Shown piece by piece: positions 1-7,600 of a stretch of 18,426 bases of DNA (positions are counted from its first letter, which is position 1; the number at the start of each line of letters is the position of its first letter). The position numbers were made by a program, and so were the translations under genes. The stretch comes from Candidatus Zhuqueibacterota bacterium (GTDB taxonomy: Bacteria; Zhuqueibacterota; Zhuqueibacteria; Oceanimicrobiales; Oceanimicrobiaceae), in contig JAABYK010000392.1 of the NCBI GenBank assembly GCA_011775825.1, positions 1-18,426 of the forward strand, read 5' to 3'. The notes below the pieces were generated by a model that saw nothing but the letters and a program-made list of their open reading frames with translations, ran no database searches and was not told the origin of the DNA.

Positions 1-51
1 TGGGTCGATTCAGATCATGCCCCATGACAAACACCCGGTAGTATTTTCACA

Positions 52-975
52 TCAAATTTTGATCTTATCAAGATCCTCTCTGTGCTTTCTGCTAGTCCAT
101 TTGCTACCCGTAGTCTTTTCTGCCATCCCGAACTGGTTTTGAAACTCTTCATATTTCTTCCCAATCAGCCGTATTGCCAGCACGGGGAACAAGCGGTTAT
201 ACCACCAAAACAGTTTCCACCGTGACGGCACAATAATAATGGCTTTGTTTTTGGCGATTAACCGGAGGGTTTTGGTTGCGAATATGTCTGGCGGCATTGG
301 TCTCGATTTTTCCCAGTGTTTACGCATCTGTTCCGGAGGAATCTCTACGAGTATTTTGCCGTATTTCCCACCTTCTTCCAGAATCGGAGTCCGAATAACG
401 CCTGGACATAAGACACTTACACGTACTCCCAGTGAGGCGGCTTCGGCTCGCAGGGATATCGAAAGGCCTACGACCGCGTGTTTGGTTGTCGTGTAACCGA
501 CCCCGCCGGGATGGGGGAAGAAAGCAGACATAGAGGCCGTATTGATAATGTGTCCAAATCCCTGGTCCACCATGATTGGATACGCCGCTTGAACTCCATG
601 TATCACGCCACGAAGATTGACATCCAGAATTTGATTCCAATCTTTGATGCTGTAACGAGTGACATCGCCTGCAATTGCAATTCCTGCATTGTTGAAAATG
701 TAGTCCAACCGACCTGTCCGCTCCACCGTCTCATGAACGAGCTGTTCTACGGCAGAGAAATTGCTCACGTTCGCTTCCACGGCTTTTGCTTTGCCTCCAG
801 ACGCGTCGATTGCCGAAGCGACGTCTTTTGCAAGTGCGATCTGCCGGTCACCCAGGACCACCTCGCAGCCACGTTTTGCCAGTTCTTCGGCGAGAGCCCG
901 GCCAATTCCGGAGGCGCCACCCGTAATAATCGCTGTAGCGCCATCAAAAGTCCGAATTGTCTTGGCTGATCCCAT
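52..975 (-). CDS. Short-chain dehydrogenase/reductase (SDR), classical type
   Basis: Probable NAD(P)-dependent cytosolic oxidoreductase of the classical SDR family; the substrate cannot be told. Counting from the ATG at 975 the product has 307 residues. It shows the Rossmann glycine motif TGGASGIG (18-25), NNAG (95-98), the catalytic Asn in LDVN (120), Ser148, and YTTTK (Tyr161, Lys165), followed by the PG motif (191-192). D43 at the end of beta-2 (LGDR) would favour NAD over NADP. A C-terminal extension of about 50 residues with an aromatic, basic stretch (WKLFWWYNR) may lie against a membrane, as in some lipid- or steroid-acting SDRs; this is inference. An in-frame TTG at 1008 would lengthen the protein. 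I chose the ATG at 975 because AAGGA lies 7 nt before it; a second ATG (978) directly precedes it. It lies 80 bp after the DUF362 gene. Confidence 0.9.
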   Translation of the reverse strand: MGSAKTIRTFDGATAIITGGASGIGRALAEELAKRGCEVVLGDRQIALAKDVASAIDASGGKAKAVEANVSNFSAVEQLVHETVERTGRLDYIFNNAGIAIAGDVTRYSIKDWNQILDVNLRGVIHGVQAAYPIMVDQGFGHIINTASMSAFFPHPGGVGYTTTKHAVVGLSISLRAEAASLGVRVSVLCPGVIRTPILEEGGKYGKILVEIPPEQMRKHWEKSRPMPPDIFATKTLRLIAKNKAIIIVPSRWKLFWWYNRLFPVLAIRLIGKKYEEFQNQFGMAEKTTGSKWTSRKHREDLDKIKI

Positions 976-984
976 CATTATATC

Positions 985-1014
985 CTTAGTCAAAATATCC
1001 CTAATCAAAATATC
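985..1014 (-). repeat. Tandem 15-bp duplication in the leader of the SDR gene
   Basis: Two adjacent 15-bp copies, 985-999 and 1000-1014, match at 13 of 15 positions (minus-strand reading GATATTTTGATTAGG and GATATTTTGACTAAG). The copy nearer the gene carries the AAGGA used as ribosome binding site; the other carries a weaker TAGGG. It looks like a slippage duplication in the leader. Confidence 0.6.
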
Positions 1015-1055
1015 ATGTCAAAATAGACGTCCCTGTTGCAACCTGATAAGTTGTC

Positions 1056-2216
1056 TTATCCCACATGATGAGCCATCTGATACGCAAACGGGCAAACAGG
1101 AGCGTCATCCGACTGCAGCCCCAGCCGGTTCTTGAGCTTCGCGGGCAACCAGTCGACACGCAGGTCGTCGAGCTTTTCGCCCAGGAGCTCGATTGCTTCT
1201 TCACGTATTTCACCCAGTCCCATTTCATAACCCATGGTGAGCTGCTTCATGTCCGCAACATTGTGGCTCATAATTCGTGCCGCCGTCGCATCTGCCGCCA
1301 TCAGATCGGTACTTGCCAGGACAAGCCAGGAACCGAGTTTGTGCTTCATGTTTACGGTCCGGCTTCCTGAACCGAGCGTTGGTCCGTCACCCTCGAGTCC
1401 AATGGAGAAGTCGATGATGGCCAGATCCGGCCTCACCGCATCAACGATATCCAGATAAATTTGAGCAATGGCTTTTGGACTGCTGTGGTCCAAAACTTTC
1501 CCGCGATCCCAATAACTGTTGTTGACCCAAGCCGCATAGCGGTCCAGAGGAGTGATGCCAATGAAATTCTTTAGCGATAGTGTAAGCTGTGCCCATGAGT
1601 GTGTTTTGGCAACGGGGATGGAAATCACGCGGTCTGCCCGGGCGACGAGACTCGAGATAGCGATCTTGCCGAGGTAGGTGCGTGAAGGGACCTCGTCCCA
1701 AGCCGGAGAGTCGGTTTCCAGGCAGGCTAGCGTCACATTCCCCCGGTATTTTGAACGAAGACGCTCTGCCTCGAGCACCAGGTTGGTCGAGCCGTCAAAC
1801 GTCGTAGCATACTGCCAGTCGAAGGTTGGTAAATGAGACCCGTCACCGATGATGACTTCGGCGGCTCCGGCTTTCAGGCATTCTTCGGTCACGGCAATGA
1901 TGATTTCCGGCTTGGTACACTCTCCGATGGCGAAGCAGTTATTGGTTCTCGCCCACGGGAAACTCACAAAATTCGGCTTAATGAAGACGACGTGGCCTTT
2001 GTTTACGACTTTCTCTATTCCACCCAAAGCCTCGAGTGCACTATGGGTGATGGTCGACAGATCATCGCCACGAACTGCCGCCACGCTTGCATTTATTTTT
2101 GCGGGGTTAGTAATAGATTCTTTGCCCCCACAGCCGCCGCAGTTCGTTAAGATTGGCGGCGCACCAAAGGCGACGGCTGCGCTCGCCCCTAACTTGAGAA
2201 GTTCTCTTCGTGTCAT
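1056..2216 (-). CDS. DUF362 domain protein with twin-arginine-like leader
   Basis: A 386-residue member of the DUF362 family, whose biochemical role is not settled; relatives are often found with iron-sulfur or redox proteins. The N-terminus MTRRELLKLGASAAVAFG has an RR pair followed by a hydrophobic stretch, as in a Tat export signal. A Gly/Cys cluster (NCGGCGG, 25-31) follows directly; LTNC is a poor lipobox, so lipidation is doubtful. Family landmarks are VVFIKPNFVSF (about 76-86), GDGS (124-127), PVAKTH (201-206), LKNFIG (215-220), DFSIGLEGDGP (269-279) and the STDLMAADA segment (302-310). No CxxCxxCxxxC ferredoxin motif is present, so this is the stand-alone form. The start is the ATG behind a distant AGGA, so translation may be weak. 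It lies 70 bp after the barrel-protein gene and may be co-transcribed with it. Confidence 0.85.
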   Translation of the reverse strand: MTRRELLKLGASAAVAFGAPPILTNCGGCGGKESITNPAKINASVAAVRGDDLSTITHSALEALGGIEKVVNKGHVVFIKPNFVSFPWARTNNCFAIGECTKPEIIIAVTEECLKAGAAEVIIGDGSHLPTFDWQYATTFDGSTNLVLEAERLRSKYRGNVTLACLETDSPAWDEVPSRTYLGKIAISSLVARADRVISIPVAKTHSWAQLTLSLKNFIGITPLDRYAAWVNNSYWDRGKVLDHSSPKAIAQIYLDIVDAVRPDLAIIDFSIGLEGDGPTLGSGSRTVNMKHKLGSWLVLASTDLMAADATAARIMSHNVADMKQLTMGYEMGLGEIREEAIELLGEKLDDLRVDWLPAKLKNRLGLQSDDAPVCPFAYQMAHHVG

Positions 2217-2286
2217 GTTGTTTGTTGTTCCTCAATTGCATTCACTCCGGCGCATCAGAATAGCCCGTCAGAATACCTTCATGATT

Positions 2287-2952
2287 TTATCTCCCCCAAT
2301 TAAACCCAAAGAAGATGGTTAGCTCCGGGCTACTGTAGTTCTCCCTTGATCCGACACGTCTATCGAAGTCCGTCATCAGATAATAACCGGCGCCAAATCC
2401 CAGCGTTATGAGTTTGCTGATGGACAGATCAACACCCAGGGCGAAATGTGTTGCCAATGCCGTTTCCGAAAACGTCTCATTCCGGACAACTGAACCTGCT
2501 CGATTGCTGGTGCCGAATCCGAAGCAGGGTCCAATGGCGGCAGAAAAATAACCTCTAAAATCATCACTCAAGGCCATCCCTCGAGGTTGGTATTTAAAGC
2601 CAAGTAGCACGGGAATCACGGAAGCAGTTTCGTTGAACACCTCCGATGCAATAACTGCATTACTTACCTCCGAACCCAACACGGCTACCGCCAACCCAAC
2701 AGCCAGCTCTTGTTTGCTCCAATACCAATAAGAAATTGAACCGATGAAGCCATCATTGCTGACTCGGTTGCTGACGCCCCCCATGACTTCATTATCTACC
2801 TCAGTGTCGAACAACAAGCCGACATTCAGTTGGATATTGTGTTTGGAGCGTCCTGCATACTGTGTAGAGGGCTTCTCCGAATCTTGCCCGAATGCGTTCA
2901 CGGCGAGTACCAAAATCGCCACACCAATGATTAAATTCTGTTTCAGCACCAT
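2287..2952 (-). CDS. Predicted small outer-membrane beta-barrel protein
   Basis: A 221-residue exported protein. Residues 1-22 form a signal peptide (basic start, hydrophobic IIGVAILVLAV core, cleavage near AFG-Q). The mature part alternates polar and apolar residues in short strands separated by turns. Examples are HNIQLNVGLLF, FIGSISYWYW, ELAVGLAVAVLG, VIPVLLGFKYQ, THFALGVDLSI and LITLGFGAGYYL. It ends in a strand closing with FFGFNWGR, as expected of OmpW/OmpA-like eight-stranded barrels. I do not recognise a specific family. The start is the ATG preceded by AAGGAG (minus strand AATTAAGGAGAATCAAAATG). It lies 107 bp after the TonB-family gene, which suggests a shared envelope role, though an independent promoter in the gap is possible. 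It could instead be a periplasm-facing lipocalin-like protein. Confidence 0.75.
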   Translation of the reverse strand: MVLKQNLIIGVAILVLAVNAFGQDSEKPSTQYAGRSKHNIQLNVGLLFDTEVDNEVMGGVSNRVSNDGFIGSISYWYWSKQELAVGLAVAVLGSEVSNAVIASEVFNETASVIPVLLGFKYQPRGMALSDDFRGYFSAAIGPCFGFGTSNRAGSVVRNETFSETALATHFALGVDLSISKLITLGFGAGYYLMTDFDRRVGSRENYSSPELTIFFGFNWGR

Positions 2953-3059
2953 TTTGATTCTCCTTAATTATGTACCCTCATTGTGTGCTCTCAATAAGAT
3001 GTCGGTTTGCTTCCGTTCTTCTGTTTGGCATGGAATTATGGATCATACTCTCAAAAAGG

Positions 3060-3878
3060 TTAGCGTAAGCTCACGGGACCTCTGTCTCTCAGTTGAAACT
3101 TGACCGGTATTGAAACCCAGACTTTCTTGGCCTGATCTCGTTGTTTGGCCGGTTTCCATTTCACTTGCCTGATGGCTGATATCGCGGCCTCCTCGAAACC
3201 AACTTGCGTACCCGAACTTTTGAGAATCCTTGTCTTAAGAACCGTGCCATCGACACCCACCAGGACTGCCACAACCACCATAGCCTCAATGCCTGCCCTT
3301 CTGGCAAGCTCCGGGTAAACGAGATGCTTATGAATTGCGGCCATGCCGCCGATCGGAGCGGGCGGTTCGTCGTAGGGAACGAAATATTTCGCTCCGAAAA
3401 TATCATCATCTTCTTCGTTCGGTGGAGGTGGAGGTGGCACGGTTGTCAAATCCAGGTTCAATTCCGTCGGCTCAATCGTCACGTCTTCGGGAACCGATTC
3501 CTCCAAGGTAGGAATTGGCACACTCGGTAAAGGGGGGCGTTGCGGTGTGTGAATCCTTTGTTCGGTTGGCGGAATATCCGTGACCTGAATGGTTACCTCA
3601 GAGACCCGGGTTTCGGGAGGAGCCAACGAGACATAGCGGGCCACTTGGAATGCTGCGATCAAAAGAACCAGGGATACGGTCAATGAAAACTCGAGTACCT
3701 TCTGATATTGAATCTTTAGATCTGTTTTCCGATTCTTGTTCTTTGGAAGCTCGCTAACATCAACCTCCTCCCTAAAAAAATCTCGTGTCGTGCGGTTGAG
3801 CTTGCTCTCAGGTTTTGCAATTCGTGACCATGATGGACTTTCAAATGGTGCGAACCGGTGTCTAAAATGAAGACTCAA
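3060..3878 (-). CDS. Energy transducer TonB family protein (TTG start)
   Basis: Inner-membrane protein that would couple the proton-motive force to outer-membrane transporters, or act as a TonB-like periplasmic linker. Of 272 residues, about 60 are cytosolic and charged. One membrane helix follows (about 62-79, LEFSLTVSLVLLIAAFQVA). A Pro/Glu-rich periplasmic linker (about 86-155) includes a run of seven prolines. The TonB C-terminal domain (about 178-264) shows GGMAAIHKHLVYPELARRAG, GVDGTV, FEEAAISAIRQVKWKPAK and VWVSIPVKFQL. There is no Met before residue 179, and AAGGAG at 3887-3892 sits 8 nt before the TTG at 3878, which decides the start. No ExbB or ExbD genes are in view. It follows the thioredoxin gene by 44 bp, so the two are probably one transcript. 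Confidence 0.88.
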   Translation of the reverse strand: MSLHFRHRFAPFESPSWSRIAKPESKLNRTTRDFFREEVDVSELPKNKNRKTDLKIQYQKVLEFSLTVSLVLLIAAFQVARYVSLAPPETRVSEVTIQVTDIPPTEQRIHTPQRPPLPSVPIPTLEESVPEDVTIEPTELNLDLTTVPPPPPPNEEDDDIFGAKYFVPYDEPPAPIGGMAAIHKHLVYPELARRAGIEAMVVVAVLVGVDGTVLKTRILKSSGTQVGFEEAAISAIRQVKWKPAKQRDQAKKVWVSIPVKFQLRDRGPVSLR

Positions 3879-3886
3879 TTGTTTGA

Positions 3887-3892
3887 CTCCTT
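3887..3892 (-). promoter_or_regulatory. Ribosome binding site that fixes the TTG start of the TonB-family gene
   Basis: On the minus strand AAGGAG lies 8 nt before TTG at 3878. No ATG occurs in frame before the C-terminal domain, and the TM helix and linker must be translated, so this site decides the start. Confidence 0.7.
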
Positions 3893-3922
3893 CGTCAGTT
3901 CACTCGAACTTCAAATAAAACT

Positions 3923-4282
3923 TCATTCTTTGAGCAGTGCGTTCAGCTTTTGGACGATGATCTTCTTTGGAGCCGCACCAATCAAATGATCCACAATCTG
4001 CCCTCTTTTGAAGAAAAGAAGCACCGGAAGCTCAGTTACGCCGTATTCCCGGGCCACATGCTCGGTAGCCTCAATATCCACTTTTGCGAATTTGATTTGC
4101 CCTTTATAGGTAATAGCGAGCTTCTCCAAAACGGGGGCAATGATGTGACAGGTGCCGCACCAATCAGCCCCAACCTCAACCAAAACAGAGCCACGGCTTT
4201 CAATAACCTCCTTACGAAAATTATCGTCTGTTAAAACGGTGAACAGTTCCTGTCTGTCGGAAGTTTTCTGTTGCGTCAGCAT
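3923..4282 (-). CDS. Thioredoxin-fold protein with a WCGTC active site
   Basis: A 119-residue single-domain thioredoxin, probably a cytosolic thiol-disulfide reductant. It has the usual fold landmarks: FTVLTDDNF (14-22), VLVEVGADWCGTCHIIAP (33-50), KVDIEA (67-72), the cis-proline segment ELPVLLFFKRG (84-94), and a terminal amphipathic helix. The active site is W41-C-G-T-C45, with Thr where thioredoxins have Pro. The residue between the cysteines tunes redox potential in this family, so this protein may differ from a general reductant. No signal peptide is visible. An upstream in-frame codon at 4318 would add 12 residues; I chose the ATG at 4282 because GGAG lies 7 nt before it (4290-4293). 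It is the first gene after the regulator and sits behind a sigma-54-like promoter. Confidence 0.9.
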   Translation of the reverse strand: MLTQQKTSDRQELFTVLTDDNFRKEVIESRGSVLVEVGADWCGTCHIIAPVLEKLAITYKGQIKFAKVDIEATEHVAREYGVTELPVLLFFKRGQIVDHLIGAAPKKIIVQKLNALLKE

Positions 4283-4368
4283 GGGTGATCTCCGAATCAG
4301 CAGATAAAAACATTCCACTGCACGCCAGAGCTAAAGCTCAAAGATCATCTATTCTTAAAGAACGGTTT

Positions 4369-4383
4369 TCAAACCCCGTGCCA
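4369..4383 (-). promoter_or_regulatory. Candidate sigma-54 promoter (-24/-12) for the thioredoxin gene
   Basis: On the minus strand the sequence is TGGCACG-GGGT-TTGA, against the consensus TGGCACG-N4-TTGC. The -24 block is a full match and the spacing is exact. The final C of the -12 GC doublet is A, which weakens the call. A start of transcription near 4357 would leave about 75 nt of leader before the thioredoxin ATG. The gene just upstream encodes a sigma-54 activator, which raises the prior. Confidence 0.45.
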
Positions 4384-4392
4384 GGGGTTTGA
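4369..4392. terminator. Perfect 9-bp inverted repeat with 6-nt loop (hairpin)
   Basis: TCAAACCCC / GTGCCA / GGGGTTTGA is a perfect dyad about 210 bp past the end of the regulator gene. It could terminate the regulator transcript, but no T-run follows on either strand, which argues against a classical intrinsic terminator. The sigma-54-like element overlaps the same bases, so it may instead be an operator at that promoter. Confidence 0.4.
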
Positions 4393-4427
4393 GTGATTCG
4401 GGGATATGTCCCAAGCATTTGAAATTA

Positions 4428-4518
4428 CAGGAATTAAATTAATAGGATTCTTGATAAAAGGCTAAAGCAGTGCTAAACAGAAGTCCTTATATATCAGGAT
4501 TTCCTGAAATGTCAGGAA
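4428..4518. promoter_or_regulatory. Cluster of CAGGA/TCCTG half-sites, candidate activator-binding sites
   Basis: Four half-sites occur: CAGGAATT at 4428-4435, CAGGAT at 4495-4500, TTCCTGA at 4501-4507 and TCAGGAA at 4512-4518. They make two dyads, CAGGA-TT-TCCTG (4495-4506) and TTCCTGA-AATG-TCAGGAA (4501-4518). They lie about 50 to 140 bp upstream of the sigma-54-like promoter for minus-strand transcription, where NtrC-type activators usually bind. Assignment to the adjacent regulator is inference. Confidence 0.4.
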
Positions 4519-4602
4519 TTTTAGTGAAAGTTTTGCAGGTAGGCTAGCTAGGTGGAACTGATCCGTTCTTTTGGTGGAAGATTCTCTCTGATCGGGAACG
4601 CC

Positions 4603-7600
4603 TTACTTTTTGCGCTCGATATGCAACTTTTTCATTCTGGATTCCAGCGTCTTGGCATTGAGACCCAGTAGCTTGGCAGCACCTTTTTCGCCACTCACGC
4701 GCCAGCCTGTGAATTCCAGCGCGTTTATGATATGGCGTCGCTCACATTCTTCTAACGTGCACAGTTCAGTCGTCAGTTGCGAGGTGCTATTTGTAGGAAA
4801 CCAGTCGCCGAGAACGAGATTTTTCCCAGGACTGGTAATCACGGCCCGTTCAATGATATTTTCCAATTCTCGGACGTTTCCGGGCCAGCGATATTTCTGC
4901 AAAATATCTAACACGTCTTGCGGAATGGTTTCAATTCTCTTGCCAATTTTCTTGCTGTATTTTTTGATGAAATGATTGACCAGCAGCGGGATGTCCTCTT
5001 TGCGCTCTCGAAGCGGCGGTAATTTGATCGGAAAAACGTTCAACCGGTAGTAAAGATCCTCGCGGAAATCTCCATTTTCGACTTCCTTTTCCAGATTTCG
5101 GTTGGTGGCCGCGATCACGCGCACATCGACTTTGATGGTTTTTGGATTTCCCACGCGTTCAAATTCTCCATCTTGCAATACGCGAAGAAGTTTTGCCTGC
5201 AGTTCCAACGGCAAGTCTCCTATTTCGTCGAGGAAAATGGTGCCACCGTTGGCTAATTCAAACCGACCGATTTTTTGCGCAATGGCGCCCGTAAACGCAC
5301 CCTTCTCGTGTCCAAACAACTCGCTTTCGATGAGATGGGTTGGCAAAGCCGAGCAGTTGACTTTTACCAAAGGCCGTTCTCCGCGAGGGCTGATATTGTG
5401 AACGGCGCGAGCAAGAAGCTCCTTGCCCGTGCCGGTCTCACCCAGAATAAGCACGGTTGCATCTGTTGAGGCTACTTGCTCCACATTGCGCAAGACCTGT
5501 TTCAGAGCTTCACTGTGCGTGATAATATTTTCGAAGTTATGAACAAGCTTTATCTCGTCCTGTAAGTATATGTTTTCCGCTTGAAGACGGTTTTTCAATC
5601 GTTCCACCTCGGCAAGCGCATTTTGCAGCGCTTCGGCGGCTTTGGTTCTTTCTTCAACCTGGGTTTCAAGTTCCCGCTTGTGTGCTTCAATCCTATGTAT
5701 TCTTCTTTTGTACAAGCCAAAAGCAGATAATAAGACTCCGAAAGCCAAAAGACTTCGAAACCACCATTTCTGCCAGAGGGGCGGGCGGATGATTATCTTG
5801 ATTGCGGCCCCTTCTTCATTCCACACACCATCGCTATTGGAACCCTTGAATCGAAAAATGTATTCGCCTGGGTCTAAATTCGTATAGGTAACAAAACGTT
5901 TTCTTGCGTCGGTATCGATCCAGTCTTTATCGAATCCTTCCATTATATATTTGTATTGATTTTTCTCTGGATTAGAGTAATCGAGTGCGGCAAATTCGAA
6001 CGAGAAAACGGCGTCTTTGTAGGATAATTCGATTTTTTTCGTTTCCGAGGGGACCTTATTCAGAATTGTTCTCCCCAGTGAATCCTCACCAATAGGCACC
6101 GACTCGTTGAATAGCTGGAAATCTGTGATGACCACGGGGGGAACGAAGGGATTGTCCTTTATATCCTCAGGATAAAATGCGTTAAGCCCATTTATGCCAC
6201 CGAAAAACATCTCACCCTCGCCTGTTTTGTGGTAGGCCCCTAAGTTAAACTCATTACTCTGAAGCCCATCGTTAACATCGTAATTCTTGAATGTCTCTGT
6301 TCGGGGATCAAAGCGAGATAGTCCATTGTTTGTGCTGATCCAGAAATTTCCGCGATCATCTTCCAGAATACCGTAAACCACGTTATTCGGCAGGCCATCC
6401 TTTTCTTTATAATATGTGAAAGTTCCCGTTTCGCGATCTAACCTATTAAGACCGCCGCCATAAGTGCCAATCCAAAGCGTGCCCGTCTCGTCTTCATAGA
6501 TTGAAAGGACGGCGTTGTTGCTTAAACTTTGTGGATCATTCGGGTCATGGTGGTAATGCAAAAACTGTTCGGACTGCCGGTCGAATGTATTGAGCCCACC
6601 ATTGAACGTGCCGATCCAAAGCGTTCCTTCTCGGTCCTGGTATATTGACATCACAGCGTGGCTGCTGATACTGTAAGGATCATCGGGATCGTGTTGATAA
6701 TGTACAAAAGTGGCAGGAGCGCCCTGCTTGTCACTCAGCACAAGCCTATCCAATCCTGCCTCCGTTCCGATCCATAATATGCCTTCTCGGTCCTGGTAGA
6801 TCGTCCAAATCTGATTGTGACTCAGACTATTGGGATCATCCGGGTCATGTTGATAATGGACAAATCTTGCAGTCTCCGGATTTGTTTGCGGGTCAAATCT
6901 CTCAAGTCCACATTCGGTCCCGATCCAGAGTACTTCATCCCGGTCAACGCAGATTGCCCAAACGTGATTGTCGCTCAGGCTATTTGCGTCGTCCGGGTCG
7001 TGTTGGTAGCGAGTAAACCTTTTGGTATTTGGGTCAAGTCGGTTGAGGCCGCCACCGTAGGTTCCGATCCAAAGCATCCCTTCTCGATCTTCACAGATTT
7101 TGAAGATCTCATTATCGCTCAAGCTGCTGGGATCGTCAGGATCGGTTTGGTATAAGATAAGCTTCTGCTTTCTCGGATCAAACTTATTGAGTCCTGCGCC
7201 ATAGGTTCCGATCCAGATGACACCACTTCGATCTTGGTAAATCGAACGAATGGCGTCGCTGCTCAAACTTTGAGGGTCGTCAGGATCGTGCCGGTAGGAT
7301 ATGAATTGCTCTCTCTTTCGGTCCAGTTTATTAAGCCCGCCAGCAGTTCCAATCCAAAGCACGCCATCCCCGTCTTCGTAAAGTGACCGTATGTTGTTGT
7401 TGCTTAGACTCGAGGGGTCATTAGGGTCATGTAGGTAACGGAAAAATATGGGTGGTGAACTTCCGATATCACTCGGTGCTTGCTCTGATTCCGGTGATTG
7501 GACCAGTCTATTGAGTCCAGTGTCCGTTCCAATCCAAAGTTCCCCTTGATGATCTTGACAAATTGCCCGCACATCATAGCTGCTCAGACTGTACGGATTC

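Noticed and set aside
978..1008. TTG at 1008 as start of the SDR gene
   Set aside because: No good ribosome binding site serves it, and the added residues are encoded by the tandem 15-bp leader repeat.
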